Part shown: piece after piece, positions 1 through 6,371 of the stretch
Layout: the number at the start of each line of letters is the position of its first letter
How positions within the stretch are numbered: the stretch's first letter is position 1
NCBI GenBank assembly: GCA_946631805.1
Contig: CAMPAJ010000043.1
Span: forward strand, 1-9,895
DNA length: 9,895 nt
Reading direction: 5' to 3'
Source of the DNA: an uncultured Eggerthellaceae bacterium
GTDB taxonomy: Bacteria > Actinomycetota > Coriobacteriia > Coriobacteriales > Eggerthellaceae
Made by a program: the position numbers and the translations under genes
Notes under the pieces: model-generated
Database searches by the model: none
What the model was told of the DNA's origin: nothing
The model's input: the letters and a program-made list of their open reading frames with translations, nothing else

Positions 1-38
1 TAAACCAAAACAAAATAATGAACACTCGCATGGCTTTG

Positions 39-136
39 GGCTGAAGGCTTCACGATAGGGGCTGCAAAGCTTTTCGGCCAATGCCCCAACCCCATTGTGA
101 AGCAGCCAACCTCGTTGGGTGTATCAGGTTTGGGGC
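39..136. other. structured noncoding region with competing stem-loops
   Basis: No credible gene covers positions 1-247. An imperfect long hairpin is visible: GGCT 39-42 pairs with AGCC 104-107, and GCTTCAC 47-53 with GTGAAGC 97-103. Inside it, GGGGC 58-62 pairs with GCCCC 83-87. A second small hairpin is CCAAC 106-110 with GTTGG 114-118. GCCCCAA 83-89 can instead pair perfectly with TTGGGGC 130-136, so two exclusive folds exist. The A/T-rich stretch at 1-20 could hold a -10 element. This may be a structured RNA, a leader, or the 3' end of a gene outside the window. The strand is unknown and I cannot name a family. Confidence 0.4.
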
Positions 137-198
137 TCAGTTGTCTCAAGCGAACACCCCGCCTCACGGGGGGGCACGCGCTCGGGGTGGTGGGATGG

Positions 199-228
199 AA
201 GGCTGACGGCGGCGAGAGTCGCAGCCTT
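199..228 (+). terminator. possible hairpin terminator upstream of ohrR
   Basis: AAGGCTG at 199-205 is the exact reverse complement of CAGCCTT at 222-228, and GAC 205-207 can alternatively pair with GTC 218-220. The stem lies just before the ohrR promoter and would isolate ohrR from upstream transcription on the + strand. The tail (TTGTAATT) is only moderately T-rich, so termination is uncertain. An extra dyad, CACCCCG 155-161 with CGGGGTG 183-189, lies just upstream. Confidence 0.3.
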
Positions 229-247
229 GTAATTGCGAAAAAATGGT

Positions 248-276
248 TTGGACGGTTGGCGGGGTTCGTATAGAAT
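248..276 (+). promoter_or_regulatory. promoter of ohrR
   Basis: TTGGAC at 248-253 and TAGAAT at 271-276 are separated by 17 bases, a good sigma-70/SigA-type match. Transcription would start at about 283-285, which is at or within two bases of the ATG at 285. This argues for a leaderless mRNA and against the in-frame ATG at 243, which lies upstream of the promoter's own -35 box. No classical OhrR operator palindrome (TACAATT-type) is visible. Confidence 0.6.
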
Positions 277-284
277 TTGGGACT

Positions 285-749
285 ATGCAAGACGTTGTTG
301 AACATACTGATGCGTATTCGACGGACGAGCTGCTCAAGCTCGAGAACCAGCTGTGTTTTCCGCTGTATGCCTGCTCCAAGGAAGTGGTTCGTCGCTATAC
401 GCCGTTTTTAGACGAGTTGGGGCTCACCTACACGCAGTATCTCGTCATGATGGCGTTGTGGGAGTACGGACCCATGTCGGTGAGCAAGCTCGGCGAGCGG
501 TTGTATCTGGATTCGGGCACGCTCACGCCTCTGCTGAAGAAGCTCGAGGTGCGCGGTTTGCTCACGCGGCAGCGCAGCAGCGCAGACGGACGCAGGGTTG
601 ATGTGGCTTTGACCGATGCGGGTCAGGCCATGAAAGAGGAGGCACGCAAGGTGCCGCTCGCGATGGGGCAGTGCCTCGACATCGAGCCCGGCGACGCGGC
701 GGAGCTCGTGCGCATCCTTCGCAAAGTGCTGCTTGCCATGAACGATTAG
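285..749 (+). CDS. ohrR: OhrR-type MarR family organic-peroxide sensing repressor
   Basis: This 154-residue winged-helix protein has the OhrR pattern throughout. The N-terminal segment LENQLCF carries the peroxide-sensing cysteine, C24. Tyrosines Y38 and Y49 fall at the positions of the two tyrosines that contact the reactive cysteine in Bacillus subtilis OhrR (Y29 and Y40, offset nine). The recognition region reads LYLDSGTLTPLLKKLE (73-88), followed by a wing with DGRR (101-104). In known family members, oxidation of the cysteine by organic hydroperoxides releases DNA and derepresses ohr. A further cysteine, C130, lies about where the second cysteine of two-Cys OhrR proteins occurs, and C30 is extra, so disulfide sensing is possible (inference). 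I chose the ATG at 285 because conserved sequence begins just after it and a good promoter overlaps the alternative start at 243. No Shine-Dalgarno precedes 285. No ohr gene is present in the window. Confidence 0.9.
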   Translation: MQDVVEHTDAYSTDELLKLENQLCFPLYACSKEVVRRYTPFLDELGLTYTQYLVMMALWEYGPMSVSKLGERLYLDSGTLTPLLKKLEVRGLLTRQRSSADGRRVDVALTDAGQAMKEEARKVPLAMGQCLDIEPGDAAELVRILRKVLLAMND

Positions 750-762
750 CCGGTGCATGCAT

Positions 763-776
763 CCAGCGTATGCTGG
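763..776. promoter_or_regulatory. inverted-repeat operator candidate upstream of transporter promoter
   Basis: CCAGC-GTAT-GCTGG is a perfect 5-base inverted repeat with a 4-base centre. It lies in the 221-base gap between ohrR and the first permease gene, about 46 bases before the predicted -35 box. The half-site TATGCTGGC (769-777) recurs exactly in inverted form as GCCAGCATA at 876-884, downstream of the predicted start. There is no T-tract, so it is more likely a protein-binding site than a terminator for ohrR. Confidence 0.4.
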
Positions 777-821
777 CAATGGCGTTCAATCTGGCGGGTT
801 TGAGTTTTCGCTGGCTGCGTG

Positions 822-849
822 TTGCGCAGGCGCTAATCACTGCTAGAAT
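822..849 (+). promoter_or_regulatory. promoter of the amino acid transporter genes
   Basis: TTGCGC at 822-827 and TAGAAT at 844-849 are 16 bases apart. The -10 is preceded by TGC, giving an extended -10 element (TGCTAGAAT). Transcription from about 856 would give a leader of roughly 115 bases before the first permease start at 971. The leader includes an A/T-rich stretch near 905-932 and the operator-like half-site at 876-884. Confidence 0.5.
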
Positions 850-875
850 ACGTTCGATACAAGAGAAGCGGGCGT

Positions 876-884
876 GCCAGCATA
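876..884. promoter_or_regulatory. second operator half-site candidate
   Basis: GCCAGCATA is the exact reverse complement of TATGCTGGC at 769-777. It lies about 20-28 bases downstream of the predicted transcription start of the transporter genes, where a bound protein could block RNA polymerase. Function is inferred from repetition and position only. Confidence 0.3.
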
Positions 885-970
885 TTTGATTTCTTAGCAT
901 CATGCGCGTAATCTTAATCATATTAAATAACTAGGAATACAGCCTCGTGCGTTTAGGGAAAAGGGGATAG

Positions 971-1633
971 ATGGATTTCGCTGCGATGGCGGATTACTTG
1001 CCGCTGTTCGTCGACGCCATGTGGCTCACCCTGCGCATCGGTTGGATTGGTATCTTGGGCTCGCTCGTCATCGGCCTCGTCGTGGCCATGATCACGCATT
1101 TCAAGGTGCCCGTCCTGTATCAGATTTCGTTGTTCTACATCGAGCTGTATCGTAATACGCCCCTGCTCATCCAGCTGTTCTTCATGTACTTCGCCGTGCC
1201 GCGCATTTTGGGTATCGGCATAGACGCCGAAACATGCGGCATGCTGGGTTTGGCTTTGCTGGGCGGCGCCTATATGGCCGAGACGTTCCGCAGCGGCCTC
1301 GAGGCCGTAGAGCCGATTCAGACCGAAAGCGCTCTGTCGTTAGGCATGACGCAGGCCCAGGTCATGCGCTACATCGTACTTCCCCAAGCCGTCGCGTTGT
1401 CGGTGCAGTCGTTCGTAGCCAACATCATCTTCCTGCTCAAGGAGACGAGCGTGTTCTCGGCTATCAGCCTCATGGATTTGATGTTCGTGGCAAAGGACCT
1501 CATCGGCCTGTACTACGATACGACCGAATGCCTGGTCATGCTCGTTATTTTCTATCTGATAATTATTTTGCCCGTGTCCGTGTTGGGAACCGTAGTCGAA
1601 AGGAAGCTTCGCTATGGAGCTTTTGGGTCTTGA
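971..1633 (+). CDS. polar amino acid ABC transporter permease (HisM/GlnP type), first subunit
   Basis: This 220-residue inner-membrane protein has about five hydrophobic helices, the usual size for polar amino acid importer permeases. The family-typical segment YRNTPLLIQLFFMYF lies at 60-74. The cytoplasmic EAA loop that docks on the ATPase runs about 104-140 (AETFRSGLEAV, then ESALSLGMT and IVLPQA). Translation starts at ATG 971 behind AAGGGG (961-966). The last 20 bases overlap the next permease gene, which indicates translational coupling and a heterodimeric membrane channel. Together with the next two genes and the lipoprotein at 3398 it forms one importer. The substrate cannot be read from the sequence; glutamine, glutamate, aspartate, histidine or cystine are family options. 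Confidence 0.9.
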   Translation: MDFAAMADYLPLFVDAMWLTLRIGWIGILGSLVIGLVVAMITHFKVPVLYQISLFYIELYRNTPLLIQLFFMYFAVPRILGIGIDAETCGMLGLALLGGAYMAETFRSGLEAVEPIQTESALSLGMTQAQVMRYIVLPQAVALSVQSFVANIIFLLKETSVFSAISLMDLMFVAKDLIGLYYDTTECLVMLVIFYLIIILPVSVLGTVVERKLRYGAFGS

Positions 1634-2291
1634 TGTCCTGTTCAAGGGCAGCAATGCCATGCGGCTCCTGCAGGGCCTGGGCATTGCGGTCGAAATAAGC
1701 CTTATATCGGTGGTCATCAGCATCGTGCTGGGCATGCTGTTCGGCGTGTTCATGACATGGAAAAATCCGGTGGCAAAGGTCATAAGCCGTATTTACCTCG
1801 AAATCGTGCGCATCATGCCGCAGCTCGTGTTGCTGTTCATCGTGTTCTTCGGCGCCACGCGCGCGCTTGACATCAACATTTCGGCCGAATTGAGCTCCAT
1901 TATCGTGTTCAGTTTCTGGGGCGTCGGCGAAATGGGCGACCTGGTGCGCGGGTCGCTCGAGAGCATTCCCAAGCATCAGTACGAGAGCGCTGCGGCGCTC
2001 GGCATGGACAAGCGGCAGATTTACTACCACATCGTCATCCCCCAAGCTGCTCGGCGGCTCATTCCCATGTCCATCAACCTCGTTACGCGCATGATCAAAA
2101 CCACGAGCCTCATATACATGATCGGCATCGTCGAGGTCATGAAAGTGGGTCAGCAGATTATCGAAGCAAACCGCATGGTCAGCCCAAACGCCGTGTTCGG
2201 CATCTTCGGCACCATCCTGTTGCTGTATTTCCTCGTGTGCTGGCCGATTAGCATGCTTGCCCGTCATCTCGAGAAAAAGTGGAGCAACTAG
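1614..2291 (+). CDS. polar amino acid ABC transporter permease, second subunit
   Basis: This 225-residue membrane protein is the partner of the preceding permease and starts inside it, with AAGGAAG about seven bases before ATG 1614. The N-terminal half is hydrophobic (helices near 22-46 and 64-80). The EAA loop lies at about 105-145, with GSLESIP, ESAAALGMDKRQ and IVIPQAARRLIP. The segment that normally reads RGTPLLVQ is here RIMPQLVLLF (66-75), a divergence from the first subunit that suits a heterodimer with two non-equivalent halves. It is followed by a 107-base gap without a strong terminator before the ATPase, so the three genes are probably one transcript. Confidence 0.9.
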   Translation: MELLGLDVLFKGSNAMRLLQGLGIAVEISLISVVISIVLGMLFGVFMTWKNPVAKVISRIYLEIVRIMPQLVLLFIVFFGATRALDINISAELSSIIVFSFWGVGEMGDLVRGSLESIPKHQYESAAALGMDKRQIYYHIVIPQAARRLIPMSINLVTRMIKTTSLIYMIGIVEVMKVGQQIIEANRMVSPNAVFGIFGTILLLYFLVCWPISMLARHLEKKWSN

Positions 2292-2398
2292 CGGGCGCGT
2301 TGCAGGTGAGCGCTTAGACGCGGGTGGTATTGCATTCGGCGGTTTGGCTGGCGGAAGGCACGATCGCTTCGGCCGATAACGAACGGTAGGAGACAGAC

Positions 2399-3166
2399 AT
2401 GACGCAACAAGGCGTTCTGAGAATAGAGAACTTGCGCAAGACGTTTGGCGACAACGTCGTTATCGACGGGTTGAATCTGACGGTGCAGCCAGGCGAGGTC
2501 ATCGTCGTCATCGGTCCTTCCGGATGCGGTAAGTCTACGCTGTTGCGCTGTATAAACGGTTTGGAGGAAATCCAAGGCGGACGCATTATGCTCGACGACC
2601 AGGAGGTCAACGGCCGCTCCAAGGATATCGCTCAAATTCGGCAAAAGCTCGGCATGGTGTTCCAAAGCTACGACCTGTTCCCGCACAAGACCATCATCGA
2701 CAACATCACGCTTTCGCCCATCGTCGTGCAAAAGCGCCCGAAGGCCGAAGTCGTTGCCGAAGGCGAGGCGCTGCTCGCGCGCGTCGGCTTGCTCGACAAG
2801 CGCGATGACTATCCGCGCCAGCTCTCGGGCGGCCAAAAACAGCGCGTTGCCATCGCGCGCGCCCTTGCGATGAAGCCCGAGATCATGCTCCTTGACGAAA
2901 TCACGGCTGCCCTGGACCCCGAGATGGTTCACGAAGTGCTCGACGTCATCCTGGACTTGGCCCGCGAGGGCAAGACGATGATTATCGTCACGCACGAAAT
3001 GAGTTTCGCCCGCGCCGTGGCCGATCGCGTCATCTTCCTCGAAGGCGGACATATCGTGGAAGAGGGCATTCCCGAGCAGTTCTTCACCAATCCCAAGACC
3101 GAGCGTGCGAAGGAGTTCCTGCATACGTTCGAGTTTGCGGCTGTGCGCTCGCATGTAGCTGAGTAG
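2399..3166 (+). CDS. polar amino acid ABC transporter ATP-binding protein
   Basis: This 255-residue ABC ATPase powers the importer and acts on the cytoplasmic face of the two permeases. Visible motifs in order are the Walker [10 protein letters not shown] (39-47), Q-loop Q89 in [10 protein letters not shown], signature LSGGQKQR (142-149), Walker B with D-loop [13 protein letters not shown] (163-175), and switch histidine H199 in VTHEM. All catalytic residues are intact. The usual DEPTSALD is DEITAALD, with Ile replacing Pro after the catalytic Glu; such replacements occur in related importers. The length and the GlnQ/HisP-like pattern fit the polar amino acid family. ATG 2399 follows AGGAG (2388-2392). 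A strong terminator lies about 20 bases beyond the stop codon, so it is the last gene of the transcript. Confidence 0.93.
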   Translation: MTQQGVLRIENLRKTFGDNVVIDGLNLTVQPGEVIVVIGPSGCGKSTLLRCINGLEEIQGGRIMLDDQEVNGRSKDIAQIRQKLGMVFQSYDLFPHKTIIDNITLSPIVVQKRPKAEVVAEGEALLARVGLLDKRDDYPRQLSGGQKQRVAIARALAMKPEIMLLDEITAALDPEMVHEVLDVILDLAREGKTMIIVTHEMSFARAVADRVIFLEGGHIVEEGIPEQFFTNPKTERAKEFLHTFEFAAVRSHVAE

Positions 3167-3185
3167 GGGGTTTCGCGCCTCCTGT

Positions 3186-3220
3186 CCCGCCGCCCCGGGA
3201 GTGTGGGGTGGTGGGTCTTT
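3186..3220 (+). terminator. intrinsic terminator after the ATPase gene
   Basis: CCCGCCGCCCC at 3186-3196 pairs with GGGGTGGTGGG at 3205-3215. This gives 11 consecutive pairs including two G-U wobbles, an 8-base loop, and then TCTTT at 3216-3220. It should end or strongly attenuate the permease-ATPase transcript before the binding-protein gene. Confidence 0.75.
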
Positions 3221-3247
3221 CGCTTGGCTTGTTGCTTTCGGGGGAAT

Positions 3248-3263
3248 CGAACGTATTCGTTCG
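3248..3263. promoter_or_regulatory. inverted repeat upstream of the binding-protein gene
   Basis: CGAACG-TATT-CGTTCG is a perfect 6-base inverted repeat with a 4-base centre, placed between the terminator and the binding-protein gene. About 25-30 bases downstream are possible -10 elements (GATAAT 3287-3292, TATCAT 3298-3303), but no good -35 pairs with either. The promoter may be activator-dependent, with this dyad as the binding site (inference). The rest of 3221-3397 holds only an A/T-rich leader (near 3343-3354) and the ribosome binding site. Confidence 0.35.
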
Positions 3264-3397
3264 TAAATCTTAATGATGACGAAATGGATAATACGGGTAT
3301 CATGGCATAGACTCGCCATTACAGCTTGGCTTGTAGGGGCGTTTGAAAATTTTGGGGTCAAGTATCGTAAGGGATATTGGTAATAAAGGAGACGAGA

Positions 3398-4300
3398 ATG
3401 AAGAAGCGTTTAATTGGAATGGCTGCCGTGGTTGCGGCGTTCGCGCTTGTGGCGTTCGTGCTCACGGGATGCGGTTCGTCGGGTGGTAGCGCAAGCGCGT
3501 CTGCGGCGGCTTCCGGGTCGGGCAGCGCGGCGAGCGCCGAGGCGTCGGGCGGCGTGTTCCGCACGCTGGACGAGATCAAGGCGGACGGTACCATCAAGAT
3601 CGGCGTGTTCAGCGACAAGCATCCGTTTGGCTACGTCGACGAAGGCGGCGAGTATGCCGGTTACGACATCGAGCTGGCTAACCGCCTTGCTCAGGACTTG
3701 GGCGTGAACGTCGAGTTCGTGTCTACCGAGGCGGCCAATCGCGTCGAGTACCTGGAGACCGGCAAGGTTGACCTCATCCTGGCAAACTTCACGGTTACCG
3801 AAGAGCGTGCTCAGAAGGTCGATTTCGCCGACCCGTACATGAACGTGGCGCTGGGCGTCGTGTCGCCTAACGACAACGTCATCACGAGCCTCGACCAAAT
3901 CGGCGACGGCGAGGTCATCGTCATCACGGGCACCACGGCCGAGACGTATCTGACCGAGAACAACCCCGAGATCAAGCTGAAGAAGTTCGAGACGTACGCC
4001 AATGCCAAGACTGCGTTCGAGAACAAGGAAGGCGTGGCATGGGCGAACGACAACACCGAGGTTATTGCCTTTGCCAACAGCGCCGAGGGCTACACGGTCG
4101 GCATCGAGGAGCTCGGCAGCCTCGACACGATTGCGCCTGCGGTCTCGAAGGGCAACACGACGCTGCTCGATTGGATCAACGAGGATATGCAGAAACTCGG
4201 ATCCGAGAAGTTCTTCCATGCGGCTTACGAAAAGACGCTGCTTGACGTGTATGGCGCGGACTACGAGGATACCCTCGTCGTGGAGCCGGGCCAGAAGTAG
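3398..4300 (+). CDS. polar amino acid ABC transporter substrate-binding lipoprotein (SBP family 3)
   Basis: This 300-residue protein starts with a lipoprotein signal: MKKR, a hydrophobic core, and the lipobox LTGC (22-25), so C25 would be lipidated and the protein anchored outside the membrane. A Ser/Ala/Gly-rich linker (26-52) leads to a family 3 periplasmic-binding fold. The fold shows GYDIELANRLAQDLG (88-102), NFTVTEERAQKVDFADPY (130-147) with R137 at the position that usually binds the ligand carboxylate, and GVAWANDN (212-219), where D218 may bind the amino group. It delivers substrate to the permeases encoded just upstream. ATG 3398 follows AAGGAG (3386-3391); an in-frame TTG at 3377 lies upstream of this site and would misplace the signal peptide. 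A terminator separates it from the ATPase gene, which suits a binding protein needed in excess. The ligand is unresolved. Confidence 0.92.
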   Translation: MKKRLIGMAAVVAAFALVAFVLTGCGSSGGSASASAAASGSGSAASAEASGGVFRTLDEIKADGTIKIGVFSDKHPFGYVDEGGEYAGYDIELANRLAQDLGVNVEFVSTEAANRVEYLETGKVDLILANFTVTEERAQKVDFADPYMNVALGVVSPNDNVITSLDQIGDGEVIVITGTTAETYLTENNPEIKLKKFETYANAKTAFENKEGVAWANDNTEVIAFANSAEGYTVGIEELGSLDTIAPAVSKGNTTLLDWINEDMQKLGSEKFFHAAYEKTLLDVYGADYEDTLVVEPGQK

Positions 4301-4301
4301 G

Positions 4302-4315
4302 AGCGCTATAGCGCT
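4302..4315. repeat. perfect 14-base palindrome after the lipoprotein gene
   Basis: AGCGCTATAGCGCT reads identically on both strands and begins one base after the stop codon of the lipoprotein gene. It may protect the 3' end of the mRNA or bind a protein; there is no T-tract for termination. Confidence 0.4.
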
Positions 4316-4347
4316 GTATTGACCCAACGGCGCAACGGGTTAAGTAA

Positions 4348-4439
4348 GGGCCGTCACGTTTGAACTGCACCCCCGAATTCGGATTCGGAAAAGTCCTGAT
4401 TCGGGAGGTGCGGTTTCGTTTGTGGCGGTCCTTTTCTTT
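4348..4439 (+). terminator. nested two-helix terminator between lipoprotein gene and ygiQ
   Basis: An inner hairpin pairs GCACC-CCCGAAT (4367-4378) with ATTCGGG-A-GGTGC (4399-4411), 12 pairs with one bulged A. It is enclosed by an outer helix, GGGCCGTCAC (4348-4357) with GTGGCGGTCC (4422-4431), 10 pairs including two G-U wobbles. TTTTCTTT follows at 4432-4439. On the + strand this ends the lipoprotein transcript. On the - strand the outer helix is followed only by a weak tail (CTTACTTAA), so use by ygiQ is possible but less certain. Confidence 0.65.
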
Positions 4440-4450
4440 AGCGTTTTCTG

Positions 4451-6268
4451 CTAGCGTCTTCTGCCAGATCGCTTGCGCTTGGCCGGGCGCACGAGGCAGC
4501 GTTTGTCGAAACCGATAAGGTCCTCGCGCCCAGCGCGGTGCAGCGCTTCGCGTACGAGGTCGTGGTTCTTGGGGTTGCGATACTGGATGAGGGCGCGCTG
4601 GAGGGCCTTTTCGTGCGGCGATTTGGGAACGTATACGGGCTCCATCGTGCGCGGGTCCACCCCCGTGTAGTAGATGCAAGTCGAGACCGTGGCGGGCGTC
4701 GGGTAAAAGTCCTGCACCTGTTCGGGGTTGAATCCTAGGTCGCGGCAGTATTCGGCGAGCTCGACGGCTTCTTTGAGCGTGGAGCCCGGATGCGACGACA
4801 TCAGGTAGGGGACGATGTACTGCTCCTTGCCTGCCTGAGCACATGCTTGCTCAAATTCAGCTACAAACCGGTCGTATACGGCTCGGCTCGGTTTTCCCAT
4901 GACGCGCAGCACTTCATCGGAGATGTGCTCGGGCGCTACACGCAGCTGCCCGCTCACATGGTGCGTCACGAGCTCGCGCAAGAACGTGGGATCGGGGTCG
5001 AGCATGCAGTAGTCAAAACGGATGCCGCTGCGCACGAACACTTTTTTCACGTTGGGTAGGGCGCGCAGCTTGCGGAGGAGTTTCACGTAATCCTTGTGGG
5101 TAACCCGCAGGCGCTTGCAGGGCGTAGGCGATAGGCAGCGTTTATGCGCGCAGGCGCCATGGCTGAGCTGCTTGTCGCATGCGGGTATTCTAAAGTTGGC
5201 CGTCGGTCCGCCCACGTCGTGAATGTAGCCCTTGAAATCCGGGTCCTGACACATGAGGCGCGCTTCGGCAAGCAGCGAGTCGTGGCTGCGCGCTTGAATG
5301 ATGCGTCCCTGATGGTAATTGAGCGCGCAGAACGCGCAATCTCCGATGCAGCCGCGGTTGCTCGTGAGCGAGAACTTGACTTCGGCAAGAGCTGGCACGC
5401 CGCCGGCCGCATCGTACGCTGGATGCCATGCGCGCTCGTAGGGCAACTCGTAGATCGCATCGAATTCCTCGGTCGTGAGCGGTTGGGCGGGAGGGTTTTG
5501 CACCACGTACACGCCATGGGGGTATTCCTCGACGAGGGGGTGCCCGTCAAAGGGGTTGAGGCTGTCCGTCTGCAGTTTGAAGCTGCGGGCGTAATCAAGC
5601 TTGTTGGCCTGCATTTGCTCGAACGAGGGTAAGATGACCGGCTCGTACACGTGCTCGATTGAACGGGTGCGGAATACCGTGCCCGGAATATACGTCAGGT
5701 CCTTGACCTCGAGCCCCGAAGCGAGGGCGTCTGCGATGTCGACAATCGATTTCTCGCCCATGCCGTACGAGATGAGGTCTGCGCCTGCATCCATGAGCAC
5801 CGAGCGCTTGAGTTTGTCGGACCAGTAATCGTAATGGGCGAGGCGCCGCAAGCTCGCCTCGATGCCGCCGAGCACGATGGGGGTGTGCTTGAACGTGCGC
5901 CGCACGAGGTTGCCGTAGACGACGCAGGCGCGATCGGGTCGCAGCCCCGCCTTGCCGCCGGGCGAATAGGCATCGGAGCTGCGCCGTTTTTTAGCGACGG
6001 TGTAGTGGTTGACCATCGAGTCCATGTTGCCGGCCGAGATTAGAAACGCCAAACGCGGCTCGCCGAACACGCAGATGCTTGCGGGGTCGCGCCAATCGGG
6101 CTGGGCTATTATGCCCACGCGATAGCCGTGCGCCTCGAGCAGGCGCGTGATGATGGCGCAGCCGAAAGAGGGATGGTCCACGTAGGCGTCGCCGCAAATG
6201 TACACGAAGTCGACCGCGTCCCAGCCGCGATCGCGCATCTCGTGTTCGGTTGTGGGCAGGAACGCCAT
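4451..6268 (-). CDS. ygiQ: YgiQ family (UPF0313) radical SAM protein
   Basis: This 605-residue protein matches YgiQ along its length. The N-terminal half includes VDFVYICGDAYVDHPSFG (residues 19-36) and VLGGIEASLRRLAHYDYWSD (132-151), typical of the family. The radical SAM cluster motif is C307-IGD-C311-AF-C314. It is followed by DVGGPTANF (351-359) and a second set of cysteines (C364, C373, C378, C384) that the family shares. RVAPEH (443-448) and QDFYPTP (519-525) also fit, and the C-terminal part corresponds to DUF3362. A radical SAM reaction using a 4Fe-4S cluster and S-adenosylmethionine is expected; to my knowledge the substrate is not established. I chose ATG 6268 because AAAGGA lies five bases before it. 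Extending upstream to 6427 would cross the divergent kinase promoter and add unconserved residues. Confidence 0.92.
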   Translation of the reverse strand: MAFLPTTEHEMRDRGWDAVDFVYICGDAYVDHPSFGCAIITRLLEAHGYRVGIIAQPDWRDPASICVFGEPRLAFLISAGNMDSMVNHYTVAKKRRSSDAYSPGGKAGLRPDRACVVYGNLVRRTFKHTPIVLGGIEASLRRLAHYDYWSDKLKRSVLMDAGADLISYGMGEKSIVDIADALASGLEVKDLTYIPGTVFRTRSIEHVYEPVILPSFEQMQANKLDYARSFKLQTDSLNPFDGHPLVEEYPHGVYVVQNPPAQPLTTEEFDAIYELPYERAWHPAYDAAGGVPALAEVKFSLTSNRGCIGDCAFCALNYHQGRIIQARSHDSLLAEARLMCQDPDFKGYIHDVGGPTANFRIPACDKQLSHGACAHKRCLSPTPCKRLRVTHKDYVKLLRKLRALPNVKKVFVRSGIRFDYCMLDPDPTFLRELVTHHVSGQLRVAPEHISDEVLRVMGKPSRAVYDRFVAEFEQACAQAGKEQYIVPYLMSSHPGSTLKEAVELAEYCRDLGFNPEQVQDFYPTPATVSTCIYYTGVDPRTMEPVYVPKSPHEKALQRALIQYRNPKNHDLVREALHRAGREDLIGFDKRCLVRPAKRKRSGRRR

Positions 6269-6310
6269 GGCCGTCCTTTCATGTTTCTTGAAATGATAGC
6301 TGTTTTCGAG

Positions 6311-6340
6311 TTGTGCTAGCATTTCCACTATAGCTATAGC
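6311..6340 (+). promoter_or_regulatory. promoter of the hybrid kinase gene
   Basis: TTGTGC at 6311-6316 and TATAGC at 6335-6340 are 18 bases apart. A second TATAGC copy directly precedes it at 6329-6334, and together they contain the palindrome GCTATAGC. Transcription from about 6347 would give a 25-base leader to ATG 6372 and exclude the in-frame GTG at 6342. On the opposite strand TATCAT (6293-6298) is a weak -10 candidate for ygiQ, so the two divergent promoters would sit within about 50 bases. Confidence 0.4.
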
Positions 6341-6371
6341 CGTGGGCAAAATCGAGCAAAGGCGGCCGACC

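Noticed and set aside
38..120. Resemblance to a class I c-di-GMP riboswitch (GCAAAGC followed by GGCC-AA)
   Set aside because: The conserved 5' half of that aptamer and its GAAA tetraloop are absent, so the match is too short to call without a covariance search.
243..284. Longer ohrR start at ATG 243
   Set aside because: It lies upstream of the promoter's -35 box, lacks a ribosome binding site and adds 14 residues unlike the family.
1563..2267. Antisense open frame of 234 codons on the - strand
   Set aside because: It lies wholly opposite the permease genes, its composition is His/Asp/Glu-rich as expected for a GC-skewed shadow frame, and it has no start signals.
2288..3361. Antisense open frame of 357 codons on the - strand
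   Set aside because: It mirrors the intact ABC ATPase gene and crosses the terminator; no recognisable domain.
6342..6371. GTG 6342 as kinase start
   Set aside because: No ribosome binding site precedes it and the predicted transcript begins after it.
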